The translations under genes were made by a program, and so were the position numbers. From Flavobacteriales bacterium (GTDB taxonomy: Bacteria > Bacteroidota > Bacteroidia > Flavobacteriales_F > PHOS-HE28): 64,000 nucleotides of DNA. The notes below the pieces were generated by a model. That model was not told where the DNA came from, did not search any database, and saw nothing but the letters and a program-made list of their open reading frames with translations. Shown here one piece after another: positions 43,970 through 52,395 of this stretch (position 1 is the stretch's first letter; every line of letters begins with the position of its first letter). The DNA lies in NCBI GenBank assembly GCA_016721005.1, contig JADKJM010000014.1, positions 62,001-126,000 of the forward strand, read 5' to 3'.

Positions 43970-44737
43970 ATGCCCGCTCCTTTTCCTGTGGAACAGAACC
44001 AGAACGCGATCGAGGCCTTCGAGCCGATCACACTTTCCGAAATGGATGGTGTGAAGTTGCAGGACCGTGTGGACACGAAGTATGTGCTCCCCGTCGCGGA
44101 CCTGCCCGCTCTCTTCGACGCCATGCGCGCGCACTACCGGATCCTGGAAGTGGGGGGCGTGCGGGGAACGGCTTACCGCAGTTTGTACTTCGACACGGTC
44201 GACCACAAGCACTACCAGGACCACCATAACCAGCGGACCTTCCGGAGCAAAGTGCGCTTTCGTGAATACGTCGGCAGCGACTTGATCTATTTGGAAGTGA
44301 AGCGCAAGACCGGTCGTGGCAGAACGGACAAGGTGCGCATGCGCGTGGATGCGATCCCGACCGAGCTCAACGCGGAACAGAAGCAATTCGTGAACGAGGC
44401 CCAAGGTCGCGATGAGGTATTGGTCCCTTCGCTCTGGAACCATTTCGAACGGTTCACCTTCGTGGGCAGGAACACACCCGAGCGCCTCACCATGGACATG
44501 GACCTGCGGTACACCGACCCGAATGGCGAGGGGGAACTCAGTGGTATCGTGGTCGCCGAGTTGAAGCAATCACGCGCCGATCGTACTTCACCCTTCATGG
44601 AACTCATGCGATCCATGGGGCATCGTCCGAAGGGTATGAGCAAGTATTGCATCGGCATGCTCATCTTGCACCGCCCTGTGAAGTACAATGCTTTCAAGAA
44701 TGTGATGCGCATGCTGGACCGGATGCGCGCCGCCTGA
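43970..44737 (+). CDS. VTC-domain polyphosphate polymerase-like protein
   Basis: The start is ATG 43970 (M-P-A-P-F-P-V-E-Q), 255 residues. A second Met at residue 25 is less likely because the conserved F-E-P-I-T-L-S lies before it. The fold's key residues are in place: D-T-K-Y-V-L-P near 37, Y-R-S-L-Y-F-D-T near 68, K-V-R-F-R-E-Y near 92, L-E-V-K-R-K-T near 103, the Arg/Lys in T-D-K-V-R-M-R-V, then V-A-E-L-K-Q and M-S-K-Y-C-I-G at the end. In yeast Vtc4 this fold makes polyphosphate from ATP; in bacteria the activity is inferred. The next gene (DUF4956) is the usual partner, 21 bases downstream. Confidence 0.88.
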   Translation: MPAPFPVEQNQNAIEAFEPITLSEMDGVKLQDRVDTKYVLPVADLPALFDAMRAHYRILEVGGVRGTAYRSLYFDTVDHKHYQDHHNQRTFRSKVRFREYVGSDLIYLEVKRKTGRGRTDKVRMRVDAIPTELNAEQKQFVNEAQGRDEVLVPSLWNHFERFTFVGRNTPERLTMDMDLRYTDPNGEGELSGIVVAELKQSRADRTSPFMELMRSMGHRPKGMSKYCIGMLILHRPVKYNAFKNVMRMLDRMRAA

Positions 44738-44758
44738 ACTGATGGAACCCCGTAACGA

Positions 44759-45406
44759 ATGAAGATCTTCGGAATGCCCCTCTTCCACAGCGACATGTGG
44801 GAGCTTCTTTTCAAGTTCGGCGTTAACACGCTGGTGGTCTTCGTGCTCATCCGGTTGATCTACTACCCGATCCACCGGAAGAAGGACTACCTCTTCACCT
44901 ACTTCATCTTCAACATCCTCATCTTCTTCCTGTGCGTGCTGTTGAACAGCGTGAAACTGAGCATCGGCTTCGCCTTCGGCCTGTTCGCTATTTTCGGTGT
45001 ATTGCGCTATCGCACGGAACAGATCAGCATCAAGGACATGACCTATCTGTTCGCGGTGATCACTATCGCGGTGATCAACGCACTGGCCAGCAAGAAGGTC
45101 AGCATTGCGGAACTGCTCTTCACTGACGGGATGATCCTATCGCTCACTTACGCTCTGGAGCACTTGTGGCTCACCCGTCACGAGGCCATGCGGCAACTCA
45201 TCTATGAACGTATCGACCTGATCAAACCGGAGAATCGCAAGCAGCTCTACGAGGATCTGCACAACCGTCTCGGAGTGACGGTTTCGCGCATCGAGATCGG
45301 CAAGATCGACCTGCTCCGCGACACGGCCCAGTTGCGCGTGTTCTACTACGACGATGAACAAAGCCATGCGTCCTTCACGGAGATGCCGCGGGACGATGGT
45401 GATTGA
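44759..45406 (+). CDS. DUF4956 membrane protein, partner of VTC-domain protein
   Basis: A 215-residue protein with four hydrophobic segments in the first half (for example V-V-F-V-L-I-R-L-I, I-F-N-I-L-I-F-F-L-C-V-L-L), the conserved loop F-A-I-F-G-V-L-R-Y-R-T-E-Q-I-S-I-K-D-M-T and a cytosolic C-terminal domain (D-L-H-N-R-L-G-V-T-V-S-R-I-E-I-G-K-I-D). DUF4956 genes repeatedly sit beside bacterial VTC-domain genes, as here, so the protein may be a membrane channel or anchor for polyphosphate synthesis. That role is inferred. It converges on ispF with an 18-base gap. Confidence 0.86.
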   Translation: MKIFGMPLFHSDMWELLFKFGVNTLVVFVLIRLIYYPIHRKKDYLFTYFIFNILIFFLCVLLNSVKLSIGFAFGLFAIFGVLRYRTEQISIKDMTYLFAVITIAVINALASKKVSIAELLFTDGMILSLTYALEHLWLTRHEAMRQLIYERIDLIKPENRKQLYEDLHNRLGVTVSRIEIGKIDLLRDTAQLRVFYYDDEQSHASFTEMPRDDGD

Positions 45407-45424
45407 TCGCTGCGAGTTCGCGTC

Positions 45425-45925
45425 CTACGCGTTCCGGTACACGAGCGCGACCGCATAAGCACACGCCCCTTCCTCCCGACCGACGAAGCCCATGCGCTCG
45501 TTCGTGGTGGCTTTGATGCCCACGGCATCCTCACCGACGCCCAAAAGCGGTGCGATCATCTTGCGCATGGCAGGAACATGCGGCATGATCCTGGGCTGCT
45601 CCATCACGAGCGTGCAATCCACGTTGCCGACGAGCCAGCCCTTCTCCTGCACCAGTTGCACAACGGCCTCGAGCAACCGCTTGCTATCCGCCCCCTTCCA
45701 CTTCGGATCCGTATCCGGGAAGTGCATACCGATATCGCCAAGGCCAAGCGCGCCAAGCAATGCATCGCAGATCGCGTGAAGCAGGACATCCGCATCGCTG
45801 TGCCCATCAAGACCGGTCGGATGTTCGATCTGAATACCGCCCAGCCACAACGCGCGGCCTTTCTTGAACTGATGGGTATCGTAGCCGAACCCGACACGAA
45901 CGGACGGTCCCGGAGAGTTCATCAC
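45425..45925 (-). CDS. ispF: 2-C-methyl-D-erythritol 2,4-cyclodiphosphate synthase
   Basis: A 166-residue enzyme of the non-mevalonate isoprenoid pathway, forming the cyclic diphosphate from CDP-methylerythritol phosphate. Zinc and substrate residues are in G-Y-D-T-H-Q-F (Asp and His), H-S-D-A-D-V-L-L-H and G-D-I-G-M-H-F-P-D-T-D; the conserved A-T-T-N-E-R-M-G-F is near the end. Its start overlaps the porV stop by 4 bases, so it is translationally coupled to a T9SS gene. A second Met at residue 2 is an alternative start. Confidence 0.96.
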   Translation of the reverse strand: MMNSPGPSVRVGFGYDTHQFKKGRALWLGGIQIEHPTGLDGHSDADVLLHAICDALLGALGLGDIGMHFPDTDPKWKGADSKRLLEAVVQLVQEKGWLVGNVDCTLVMEQPRIMPHVPAMRKMIAPLLGVGEDAVGIKATTNERMGFVGREEGACAYAVALVYRNA

Positions 45926-47214
45926 TCGGGCTTCTTCTTGCCCTTGCCATCGAACTTGAAACCGAGCGTGAAGCGCAAGGTGTTCGCGAGCGGGCTTCGC
46001 TGCGTATTTGCGATGAGGTAGCTCATGTCCAACGAGAACTTGCTGTAACGCACGCCCGCGCCGAGGGTGAAATACTTCCGGTTGCCCTTGGTATAATGCT
46101 CCCAGAAATAGCCCGTGCGGAAGGCGAACTGCTCGGCGTACCAGTATTCGAAACCACCCGCGAGGTTGATCTCGCGCAGTTCCTCACGCCACTTGCTGCC
46201 CGCCAGAACACTGTACGTGCTGTCGGCATTCTGAACCACCACACCCGGTGCGTCGGTGAAACTTCCGAAGATCCCTTCCGCGACACCCACGTTCGGGTTG
46301 CGGCCACTGATCACCGCGCGCTCGTTGGTCACGGGGTCTATCCGGCCATCCGGGTAGTAGACCGGAGGCGTAGGCACCAACAGTTTGTTGGCGTCCATGT
46401 TGAAGGTGATGCTGTTGTACTCGTCCAAGTCCAATTTGAAGGAAGGACCGATGCGCAAGTTCATCGGGATGAAGTCCTTGTTGGAGGATGAGGTGTAGGC
46501 CATTTTGGCGCCGATGTTCGAGATATTCATACCAAAAGCGAAGGTGCCCTCGCGGTCACCGCCCACTTGGATCCCGGGTTTACGGAAGTAGAAGGACACA
46601 TCCGCCGCTACGGACTGACCAGCCTTGCTATCCGCCCCCTGCACGCTGATCCCACCGGTGAGGTTGCTATTGATATACCGGATGGCCACACCACCGGAAA
46701 AATTGTCGCCGAACTGTTGGGCAAAGGCCACATCGAACGCGAACTCCGCTGGTTTGAAATCGCGGATGGTGGTCCCATCGATATTCGTGAAGGTGATGCT
46801 ACCGAGATTGAAGTAACGGAGGCTCGCGCCGATCGCACTACGCTTATTCGCCAAGCGCTTGTATCCGGAGAGGTATGCGAGGCTCATATCCGGAACAAGG
46901 TTCCGCAGCCAAGGACTGTAGCTCATACTGAACTCGCCATCGTTCTCCGCAAACGCCAACTTCGAAGGGTTCCAGTGGATGGAATTGGCATCCGGGGAGA
47001 GGGCGACCCCAGCATCGCCCATTCCGCCAGCGCGGCTATCCACCGAGATCAGCAGAAAGGGTACGGCGGTGGTGATGGTATTCAGCACACCCTGCCTGCA
47101 ATCCTGGCCCGTGAGCTGGTTGATGCAGTTCGTGGATACTTGTGCCTGGGAACCACTTACCACAGCAGTAATTGCCAGAGTAAGTAGGCCGGGGCGGAGG
47201 CTGTGGAGGATCAT
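45922..47214 (-). CDS. porV: Type IX secretion system outer-membrane protein PorV
   Basis: A 430-residue protein with a signal peptide (to about S-G-S-Q-A-Q) and a FadL-like 14-strand barrel. Recognisable segments are S-R-A-G-G-M-G-D-A-G-V-A-L-S-P-D-A-N-S, W-N-P-S-K-L-A-F, S-Y-S-P-W-L-R-N-L-V and L-A-Y-L-S-G-Y-K-R-L. PorV works as a shuttle that takes cargo from the translocon to the PorU sortase complex. It lies downstream of porU on the same strand (gap 61 bases, containing an exact -7 box) and overlaps ispF by 4 bases. Confidence 0.95.
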   Translation of the reverse strand: MILHSLRPGLLTLAITAVVSGSQAQVSTNCINQLTGQDCRQGVLNTITTAVPFLLISVDSRAGGMGDAGVALSPDANSIHWNPSKLAFAENDGEFSMSYSPWLRNLVPDMSLAYLSGYKRLANKRSAIGASLRYFNLGSITFTNIDGTTIRDFKPAEFAFDVAFAQQFGDNFSGGVAIRYINSNLTGGISVQGADSKAGQSVAADVSFYFRKPGIQVGGDREGTFAFGMNISNIGAKMAYTSSSNKDFIPMNLRIGPSFKLDLDEYNSITFNMDANKLLVPTPPVYYPDGRIDPVTNERAVISGRNPNVGVAEGIFGSFTDAPGVVVQNADSTYSVLAGSKWREELREINLAGGFEYWYAEQFAFRTGYFWEHYTKGNRKYFTLGAGVRYSKFSLDMSYLIANTQRSPLANTLRFTLGFKFDGKGKKKPE

Positions 47215-47242
47215 GGATCGGCGTAGCTCGGAAAAAGGTTGG

Positions 47243-47250
47243 CAAATATA
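47243..47250 (-). promoter_or_regulatory. Candidate -7 box for porV
   Basis: The minus strand reads TATATTTG, an exact match to TAnnTTTG, 28 bases upstream of the porV ATG. It indicates that porV can be transcribed apart from porU. Confidence 0.6.
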
Positions 47251-47275
47251 CGCCCCTTGATCGGGGCTTATTGTG

Positions 47276-50200
47276 TTAGCGCAGGATCACGAGTTTCTCG
47301 AACTTCTCGGCATTCTCCCCGTCGGAAGTGGAGATCTTGAGGCGGTAGACATACACCCCCCGACCCAACTTATCACCGAAATCATCACGGCCATCCCAAG
47401 CCATGGGATCGCCTCGGAAGCCATCGCAAGTAACCCGCTGGCCGATGGTCTTCACCAACCGTCCGCTCACCGTGAACACCTGGACCTGCACGTCCAGTGT
47501 ATTGCACGGTCTGTTGTGCTCGAAGAAGAACTGTGTATAGGTCGTGAACGGGTTCGGGTAGTTGAGCACATGTGCCAAGGCTAGTTCAGCACTCGGGGCA
47601 ACAACGAATTCAGTGGTGGATTCGGAGGAATTATTGAACGCATCCCATGCTTTCATTCGCAGCGTATGTGTGCCTTCCGCCAGGTCGGCGAAGCGGTATC
47701 GTACCTGCCCGCTACGATAGGTGTCCAGGTCGGCTTCATACAGATCGTTCAACACCACGGCCTGTTCGGTATTCTCATCCAAGGTGGCCAGGAGATCGTG
47801 TCCGATACTGGAACCCACTGTATTGATCCCGTTCTCATCGAACAATTTGGCGAAGAGCATCGGATCCTCGTTCGTGATCCCACCGCGAACGAAGAGTTCA
47901 TCGTTCAGGTACAGGTCGATCCGCGGACCTTGCTCATCCACCGCCACATCATCATTCGCCCCGCCCACCAACCGGTCGTTGTCATAACCACTGGCATTGG
48001 TGGTCATGGATTCGGCATAGCACGCGATCCTTCCCGGCCCCACCTGGTAGTTGATATCCCTGGGTACGATGAAGGTGAAATTGAACTGGCCGTTCGTCAC
48101 GGAAGCTCGCCCGCGATAGATCACGCTCTTGCGCAGCCAGAACGGGAACGGGCTTCCACCATCATTGGCCAAGGTGAACTGCTGTTGGGCCTTGTCATAG
48201 ACGATCGGGATCACCACGCCGTTGAACCCCTGCATGGGTTGACCGGAGCCATCATCCACGAATCCGCTGATCCGCACAACGGAAAGGGCTTTCAGGGTGT
48301 CCACCGCCATCCCCATGGTATCCGTTACGGAGGTGATCCGGAGGGTCTGGCGCGGAATGGCCAGTCGCATGCTGGGGTCACCGAGCAAGGTGAAGTTCCG
48401 GTGATTGCGCAGGGTCGGTTGGGCCGTGCTGATCGCCACTTTCGTTCGGCGATAGATATCACCCAACCGGTTGTCCCGTCCCACTTCATCAGTCGCGGAA
48501 AAGGCGTAGTCGTAGAAATCCTGGGCCAGTGCGAAATTCTGGCTGGAGTACGCCAAGCGTGTGGTGGACATCAATGCAATGCCACCACCGTTCGGATTGA
48601 GAAGGACCAACTCACCAGCAGAGGTGCGACCCGGATCATCCCAGCGCGAGAATTCGCAGGTGGCGGTCATGAATAGTGGAAGACGGTTCTTGTTCGTCCA
48701 TCCGAGAATGGTGGTGTTGTCCAAGAGCCGCTCGTGGGCCCAGCCAACTTCCCCACCATGGCCAACATAGTTCACCAGCAATAACCCCTTTTGGACCTTC
48801 TCCTTGAGGTCCAGGATGGCCTGAGGATATCGCTCACCTCCCGGAGTCGTGATCTGCTGGTAAGCATCCATGTACAACTTCTCGATATTGAGGAACGGGT
48901 GCTCCAGTTCAACACGGCGTGCCAGGAAATCGCTTTGGTCCATGTGGATGATCCCTTCGAATCCGTCACCCTCCTGATCATCGCTCACGAAGAGCACGTG
49001 CGTGCGCCAATCCGCGATACCACCATCACCGGTGGCGGAGCAACTGGTACCGCTCGCATCGAGCAACTGCAATCGGTCATAGGCGAGGATCTTGTCCACG
49101 ACCTCGCGCGCTTGCTCTGCCGTGTGGGCCACAATGCGTCCTATCCCGATATCCACCAGGTCGGCGGTTGAATCGCCCTCCTGTTCGTCGAGCAGGCCGA
49201 AGTAGTCATCCGAGGTGTAGGACCGCGATGGGTCCATTGAATCCTCCGTTTGGTAACTGGGGATCCAGCCTTGGTTATTGAAGCTCTGTGAGATGTTGTT
49301 GTAGGAACCATCCCCGAATAGAAGCAAGTACCTCGGCATGAGGTCCGGGTCGTTCCCTGCTCGATCGTAAAGCATGCGCATGTACCGCTTGATGGCGGTG
49401 GCATCGCGGGACCCGCTGGAGAATTCATTGTACACCTGCTGGGGGCTGACCATGCGGACGGTCAGCCCTTCACTCGCGCGTCGGTCGGCCAAGCGCTGGG
49501 CATAGGGCCAGAACTCCGGTGGGCACACGATCACGAGGTCGGTAGGCAGGATTGTGGCGTGCAGGTCCTGGGAAGCCACCCGACCGACCCGTACTGGCGT
49601 GAGGTAGTTCGCATCACGGAAAGCGATGAACTGCCGGAGGGTGTCCGTTCCTAGTCTGAACAATTTCTGGGAACCAGCAACTTGGTAGTCGATGCGCTGG
49701 ACATTCGTCGGGTCGGTGATCTCCCAAATACGCTGGGCCGAGGACGCCTGGTCCAATACGAATTCAGAGATCTCGCCGGGCCCTACGGAACTCAGGTCGC
49801 GGAACATCATCTGGTCCCCGACCATGCGCAACTCCCGCGTACAGTTGAGCCGCAGGTAATTCATCCAACCCACCGAGGTGAGCGGGTCGAACTTGTTGAA
49901 GGTGACCGTGACGGGCACGTTGCTCCCACCTGCCATCCAGCTCATATTCTGGTGGAACATGCGCCCCAGTGGTCCGGTGAAGCTGTTGGAAACACCTTGG
50001 ACCTGGAACGTGGTGGAGAAATTCGATCCTGAATTCACAGCAAAGCTGCTGTAGTTCACCACGACCCCTGAGTTCAGGGTCCGGGCAGCGCCATCGAATT
50101 CCAGGACCAACGGTACGGTGGACACCAGGTTCGGTGTATCGAAGTTGTAGGTATAGGTGGTCGTAATGTCGAACACTTCACCGAACCAGGTCCGGCCTGA

Positions 50201-51211
50201 CTTGATGAGGTTCACCAGATCACGATCGATGACCTGCCGATCCCGGAAGGTCGTAACGGTGCGCGTGGGACTGTCCTGCGAAAGCGCCGCCGGCATGATC
50301 CTCACAGGGTCCTCGACATCCAATCCGATGAAATAAGAGGCTGAGTCCGAATAGACATTCTTCGTGTGCTTGAACATGGTGTCGTTCAGGTCCCATCGTT
50401 GTGCACCTGTCGCATAGAACAGGATGTAGTCACCAGCCGAGAAGTTTCCATCCCCCCCATCCACTACTTCAATAGCATTCACCTTCAGATCCGTGGCGCG
50501 CGGCACGGCATTCTGGAAGGGGAGCATACCGAAGTGGTTCCCGTAGAGGTTGATCCGATCCGACACGAGGCCGGTCATATTCACCCCGAGGTCCCTGACG
50601 AACTCATAGGTCATTTTGTAGACACCATCCTTCGGAACGGTGAACCGGTACCACTCCCCGCTGGCCAGTTTGGAATGATCCGGATAGGATTTTGGACGTC
50701 CATGACCAACGCCTCCTGTCGACTCGACCAACTCAAATCGGAACGCGACCAGTTTCTCGATCACCCCGGTCGAAGGTTCCCGCCGAAAAGGCTCGATCGT
50801 GACGATCGCGTGGGGCTGTTTCCTATGATAGGCCAGTTGCTGCATGACCAACGGCTCCGATCCGGCTTCTGCCGTAGCAGGCCAAGCCTCACGTTCCGCA
50901 GCGGTCAACGGCACGAATCGCGCATTCTGAAGATGGACCGTGATCCCCGTGACCCGGCTGTTCAATGGAAGGACCTCATGGAAGATGGGTAGTCCTCCGC
51001 GCTCCATGTCAATGGCTGCCTCGGTAAAAGGTCTCGCTTCGACCGATCCGCTAGTCGCCTTGGTGCGCTGTTCATCCATGACCCTTTCATTCGGAGAGTC
51101 TTGTACGACAGACGGCCAATCCAGCGTTCGATCAAGCGACTGCTGGGCTAGGGACACCACCGGGCCAAGCGCTGCAAAGAGGAGGAAGAGCCGACTTTTC
51201 AGGAGATTCAT
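47276..51211 (-). CDS. porU: Type IX secretion system sortase PorU
   Basis: ATG 51211 (M-N-L-L-K-S-R-L-F-L-L-F) gives a good signal peptide; a start at 51235 adds eight residues. The product is 1311 residues. The C25 (gingipain-like) peptidase domain lies in the middle, with the His in N-Y-V-G-H-G-G-E-V-G-W and the catalytic Cys in M-T-A-T-C-E-F-S-R-W-D-D-P. The C-terminus (Y-P-N-P-F, V-F-T-V-S-G-R-L-V-K, R-G-V-Y-V-Y-R-L, ending K-L-V-I-L-R) is the FlgD-like/T9SS domain seen in PorU. It removes sorting domains from cargo at the cell surface and attaches lipid. It is divergent from the PorP/SprF gene. Confidence 0.95.
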   Translation of the reverse strand: MNLLKSRLFLLFAALGPVVSLAQQSLDRTLDWPSVVQDSPNERVMDEQRTKATSGSVEARPFTEAAIDMERGGLPIFHEVLPLNSRVTGITVHLQNARFVPLTAAEREAWPATAEAGSEPLVMQQLAYHRKQPHAIVTIEPFRREPSTGVIEKLVAFRFELVESTGGVGHGRPKSYPDHSKLASGEWYRFTVPKDGVYKMTYEFVRDLGVNMTGLVSDRINLYGNHFGMLPFQNAVPRATDLKVNAIEVVDGGDGNFSAGDYILFYATGAQRWDLNDTMFKHTKNVYSDSASYFIGLDVEDPVRIMPAALSQDSPTRTVTTFRDRQVIDRDLVNLIKSGRTWFGEVFDITTTYTYNFDTPNLVSTVPLVLEFDGAARTLNSGVVVNYSSFAVNSGSNFSTTFQVQGVSNSFTGPLGRMFHQNMSWMAGGSNVPVTVTFNKFDPLTSVGWMNYLRLNCTRELRMVGDQMMFRDLSSVGPGEISEFVLDQASSAQRIWEITDPTNVQRIDYQVAGSQKLFRLGTDTLRQFIAFRDANYLTPVRVGRVASQDLHATILPTDLVIVCPPEFWPYAQRLADRRASEGLTVRMVSPQQVYNEFSSGSRDATAIKRYMRMLYDRAGNDPDLMPRYLLLFGDGSYNNISQSFNNQGWIPSYQTEDSMDPSRSYTSDDYFGLLDEQEGDSTADLVDIGIGRIVAHTAEQAREVVDKILAYDRLQLLDASGTSCSATGDGGIADWRTHVLFVSDDQEGDGFEGIIHMDQSDFLARRVELEHPFLNIEKLYMDAYQQITTPGGERYPQAILDLKEKVQKGLLLVNYVGHGGEVGWAHERLLDNTTILGWTNKNRLPLFMTATCEFSRWDDPGRTSAGELVLLNPNGGGIALMSTTRLAYSSQNFALAQDFYDYAFSATDEVGRDNRLGDIYRRTKVAISTAQPTLRNHRNFTLLGDPSMRLAIPRQTLRITSVTDTMGMAVDTLKALSVVRISGFVDDGSGQPMQGFNGVVIPIVYDKAQQQFTLANDGGSPFPFWLRKSVIYRGRASVTNGQFNFTFIVPRDINYQVGPGRIACYAESMTTNASGYDNDRLVGGANDDVAVDEQGPRIDLYLNDELFVRGGITNEDPMLFAKLFDENGINTVGSSIGHDLLATLDENTEQAVVLNDLYEADLDTYRSGQVRYRFADLAEGTHTLRMKAWDAFNNSSESTTEFVVAPSAELALAHVLNYPNPFTTYTQFFFEHNRPCNTLDVQVQVFTVSGRLVKTIGQRVTCDGFRGDPMAWDGRDDFGDKLGRGVYVYRLKISTSDGENAEKFEKLVILR

Positions 51212-51245
51212 AACAGAGGATGAACAGGTTTTCAACAGAGCGGAT

Positions 51246-51262
51246 CGAAAGTACTACCTTCG
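51246..51262. promoter_or_regulatory. Back-to-back -7 boxes between porU and the PorP/SprF gene
   Basis: TACTTTCG on the minus strand (51246-51253) faces porU, 35 bases upstream of its ATG. TACCTTCG on the plus strand (51255-51262) faces the PorP/SprF-family gene, leaving a leader of about 125 bases. One base separates the two boxes, so polymerase binding at one would exclude the other. Confidence 0.5.
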
Positions 51263-51387
51263 ACCCTTGCGTTTCGGTACTCGCGATGAACGGCATCAAT
51301 TGGAGATTATTGCAGCCGCTATGGAACCGATATGCAACGGATCCGTATAATTGGCGCTTGCAGTTGAGCCTTGATCGCAACGAGAGC

Positions 51388-52365
51388 ATGATGAAATGGA
51401 CCGTTCGGCGTGCGGGCCTTGTGTTCGCATGGGTGGTGTTGGGTAGCGCAAGCGCGCTTGCCCAGGATCCTCAATTCACCCAATTCTATGCGAACCCGTT
51501 GTACCTGAACCCGGCTTTCGCCGGTACGGCACGGTGCCCTCGGGTGGTCCTGAATTACAGGAACCAGTGGCCAGCGCTTACCGGCACCTTCGTGACAACG
51601 AGTGCGAGCTATGACCAGCACGTCGATGGCGTCATGGGAGGGTTGGGGCTGTTGGTCACCAATGACCAAGCCGGTAAGGGGACGCTCAGTACGAGCACTG
51701 TAAGCGGCATCTATTCGTACCAGCAAGCCATTTCTCGCAAGTTCTCCATGAAGGTCGGCTTCCAGGCCACCTACTTCCAGAAGTCCCTCGATTGGAGCAA
51801 ACTGACCTTCGGTGACCAGATCGATCCGCGGCGCGGATTCATCTATAACACGAATGATGTTCCCCGTGGTGGAAAGGTCGGCAATGCGGACTTCAGCGCT
51901 GGTGTCCTTGGTTACTCGGACATCTTCTTCGTGGGTTTTGCGGTGCATCACCTCACACAACCGAATGAATCTTTGATCGTTGGGGATAGCAAACTCCCGA
52001 TGAAGGTCACGGGTCATGCGGGCGCTTCGATCCCCTTGGGCATGAATGGCCGATATGGTGAAGCGAGGACCAGGATCTCGCCCAACGTACTATATCAGTC
52101 ACAAGCTGCGTTCAAGCAATTGAATCTCGGACTTTACGTGGACCACGGTCCGATCACCGCAGGAGTATGGTATCGCACGCGGGACTCTTTCATTGCACTG
52201 ATCGGATTCCACACGGACAAGTTCAAGTTCGGCTATAGCTACGATCTGACCACAAGCAAACTCACCACCCAGACCGCTGGGTCACATGAGATCAGTGTAC
52301 AACTCCAATTCAACTGCAAACCAAAGAGGAGGAGGTTCCGGGTCGTAGCATGCCCCACCTTCTGA
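51388..52365 (+). CDS. PorP/SprF family type IX secretion outer-membrane protein
   Basis: ATG 51388 (M-M-K-W-T-V-R-R-A-G-L-V-F-A) starts a signal peptide ending at S-A-L-A-Q; the open frame extends to 51220 without support. The 325-residue protein opens with D-P-Q-F-T-Q-F-Y-A-N-P-L-Y-L-N-P-A-F-A-G-T, the hallmark of this family, and consists of beta-strands. Family members form outer-membrane parts of the T9SS, some acting with SprB-like adhesins or PG-binding PorE. It lies between porU (divergent) and gldJ (same strand, gap 30 bases), so a core PorP-like role is plausible. Confidence 0.92.
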   Translation: MMKWTVRRAGLVFAWVVLGSASALAQDPQFTQFYANPLYLNPAFAGTARCPRVVLNYRNQWPALTGTFVTTSASYDQHVDGVMGGLGLLVTNDQAGKGTLSTSTVSGIYSYQQAISRKFSMKVGFQATYFQKSLDWSKLTFGDQIDPRRGFIYNTNDVPRGGKVGNADFSAGVLGYSDIFFVGFAVHHLTQPNESLIVGDSKLPMKVTGHAGASIPLGMNGRYGEARTRISPNVLYQSQAAFKQLNLGLYVDHGPITAGVWYRTRDSFIALIGFHTDKFKFGYSYDLTTSKLTTQTAGSHEISVQLQFNCKPKRRRFRVVACPTF

Positions 52366-52395
52366 ACCTATTTCACCAACGAACTGCACCACACC

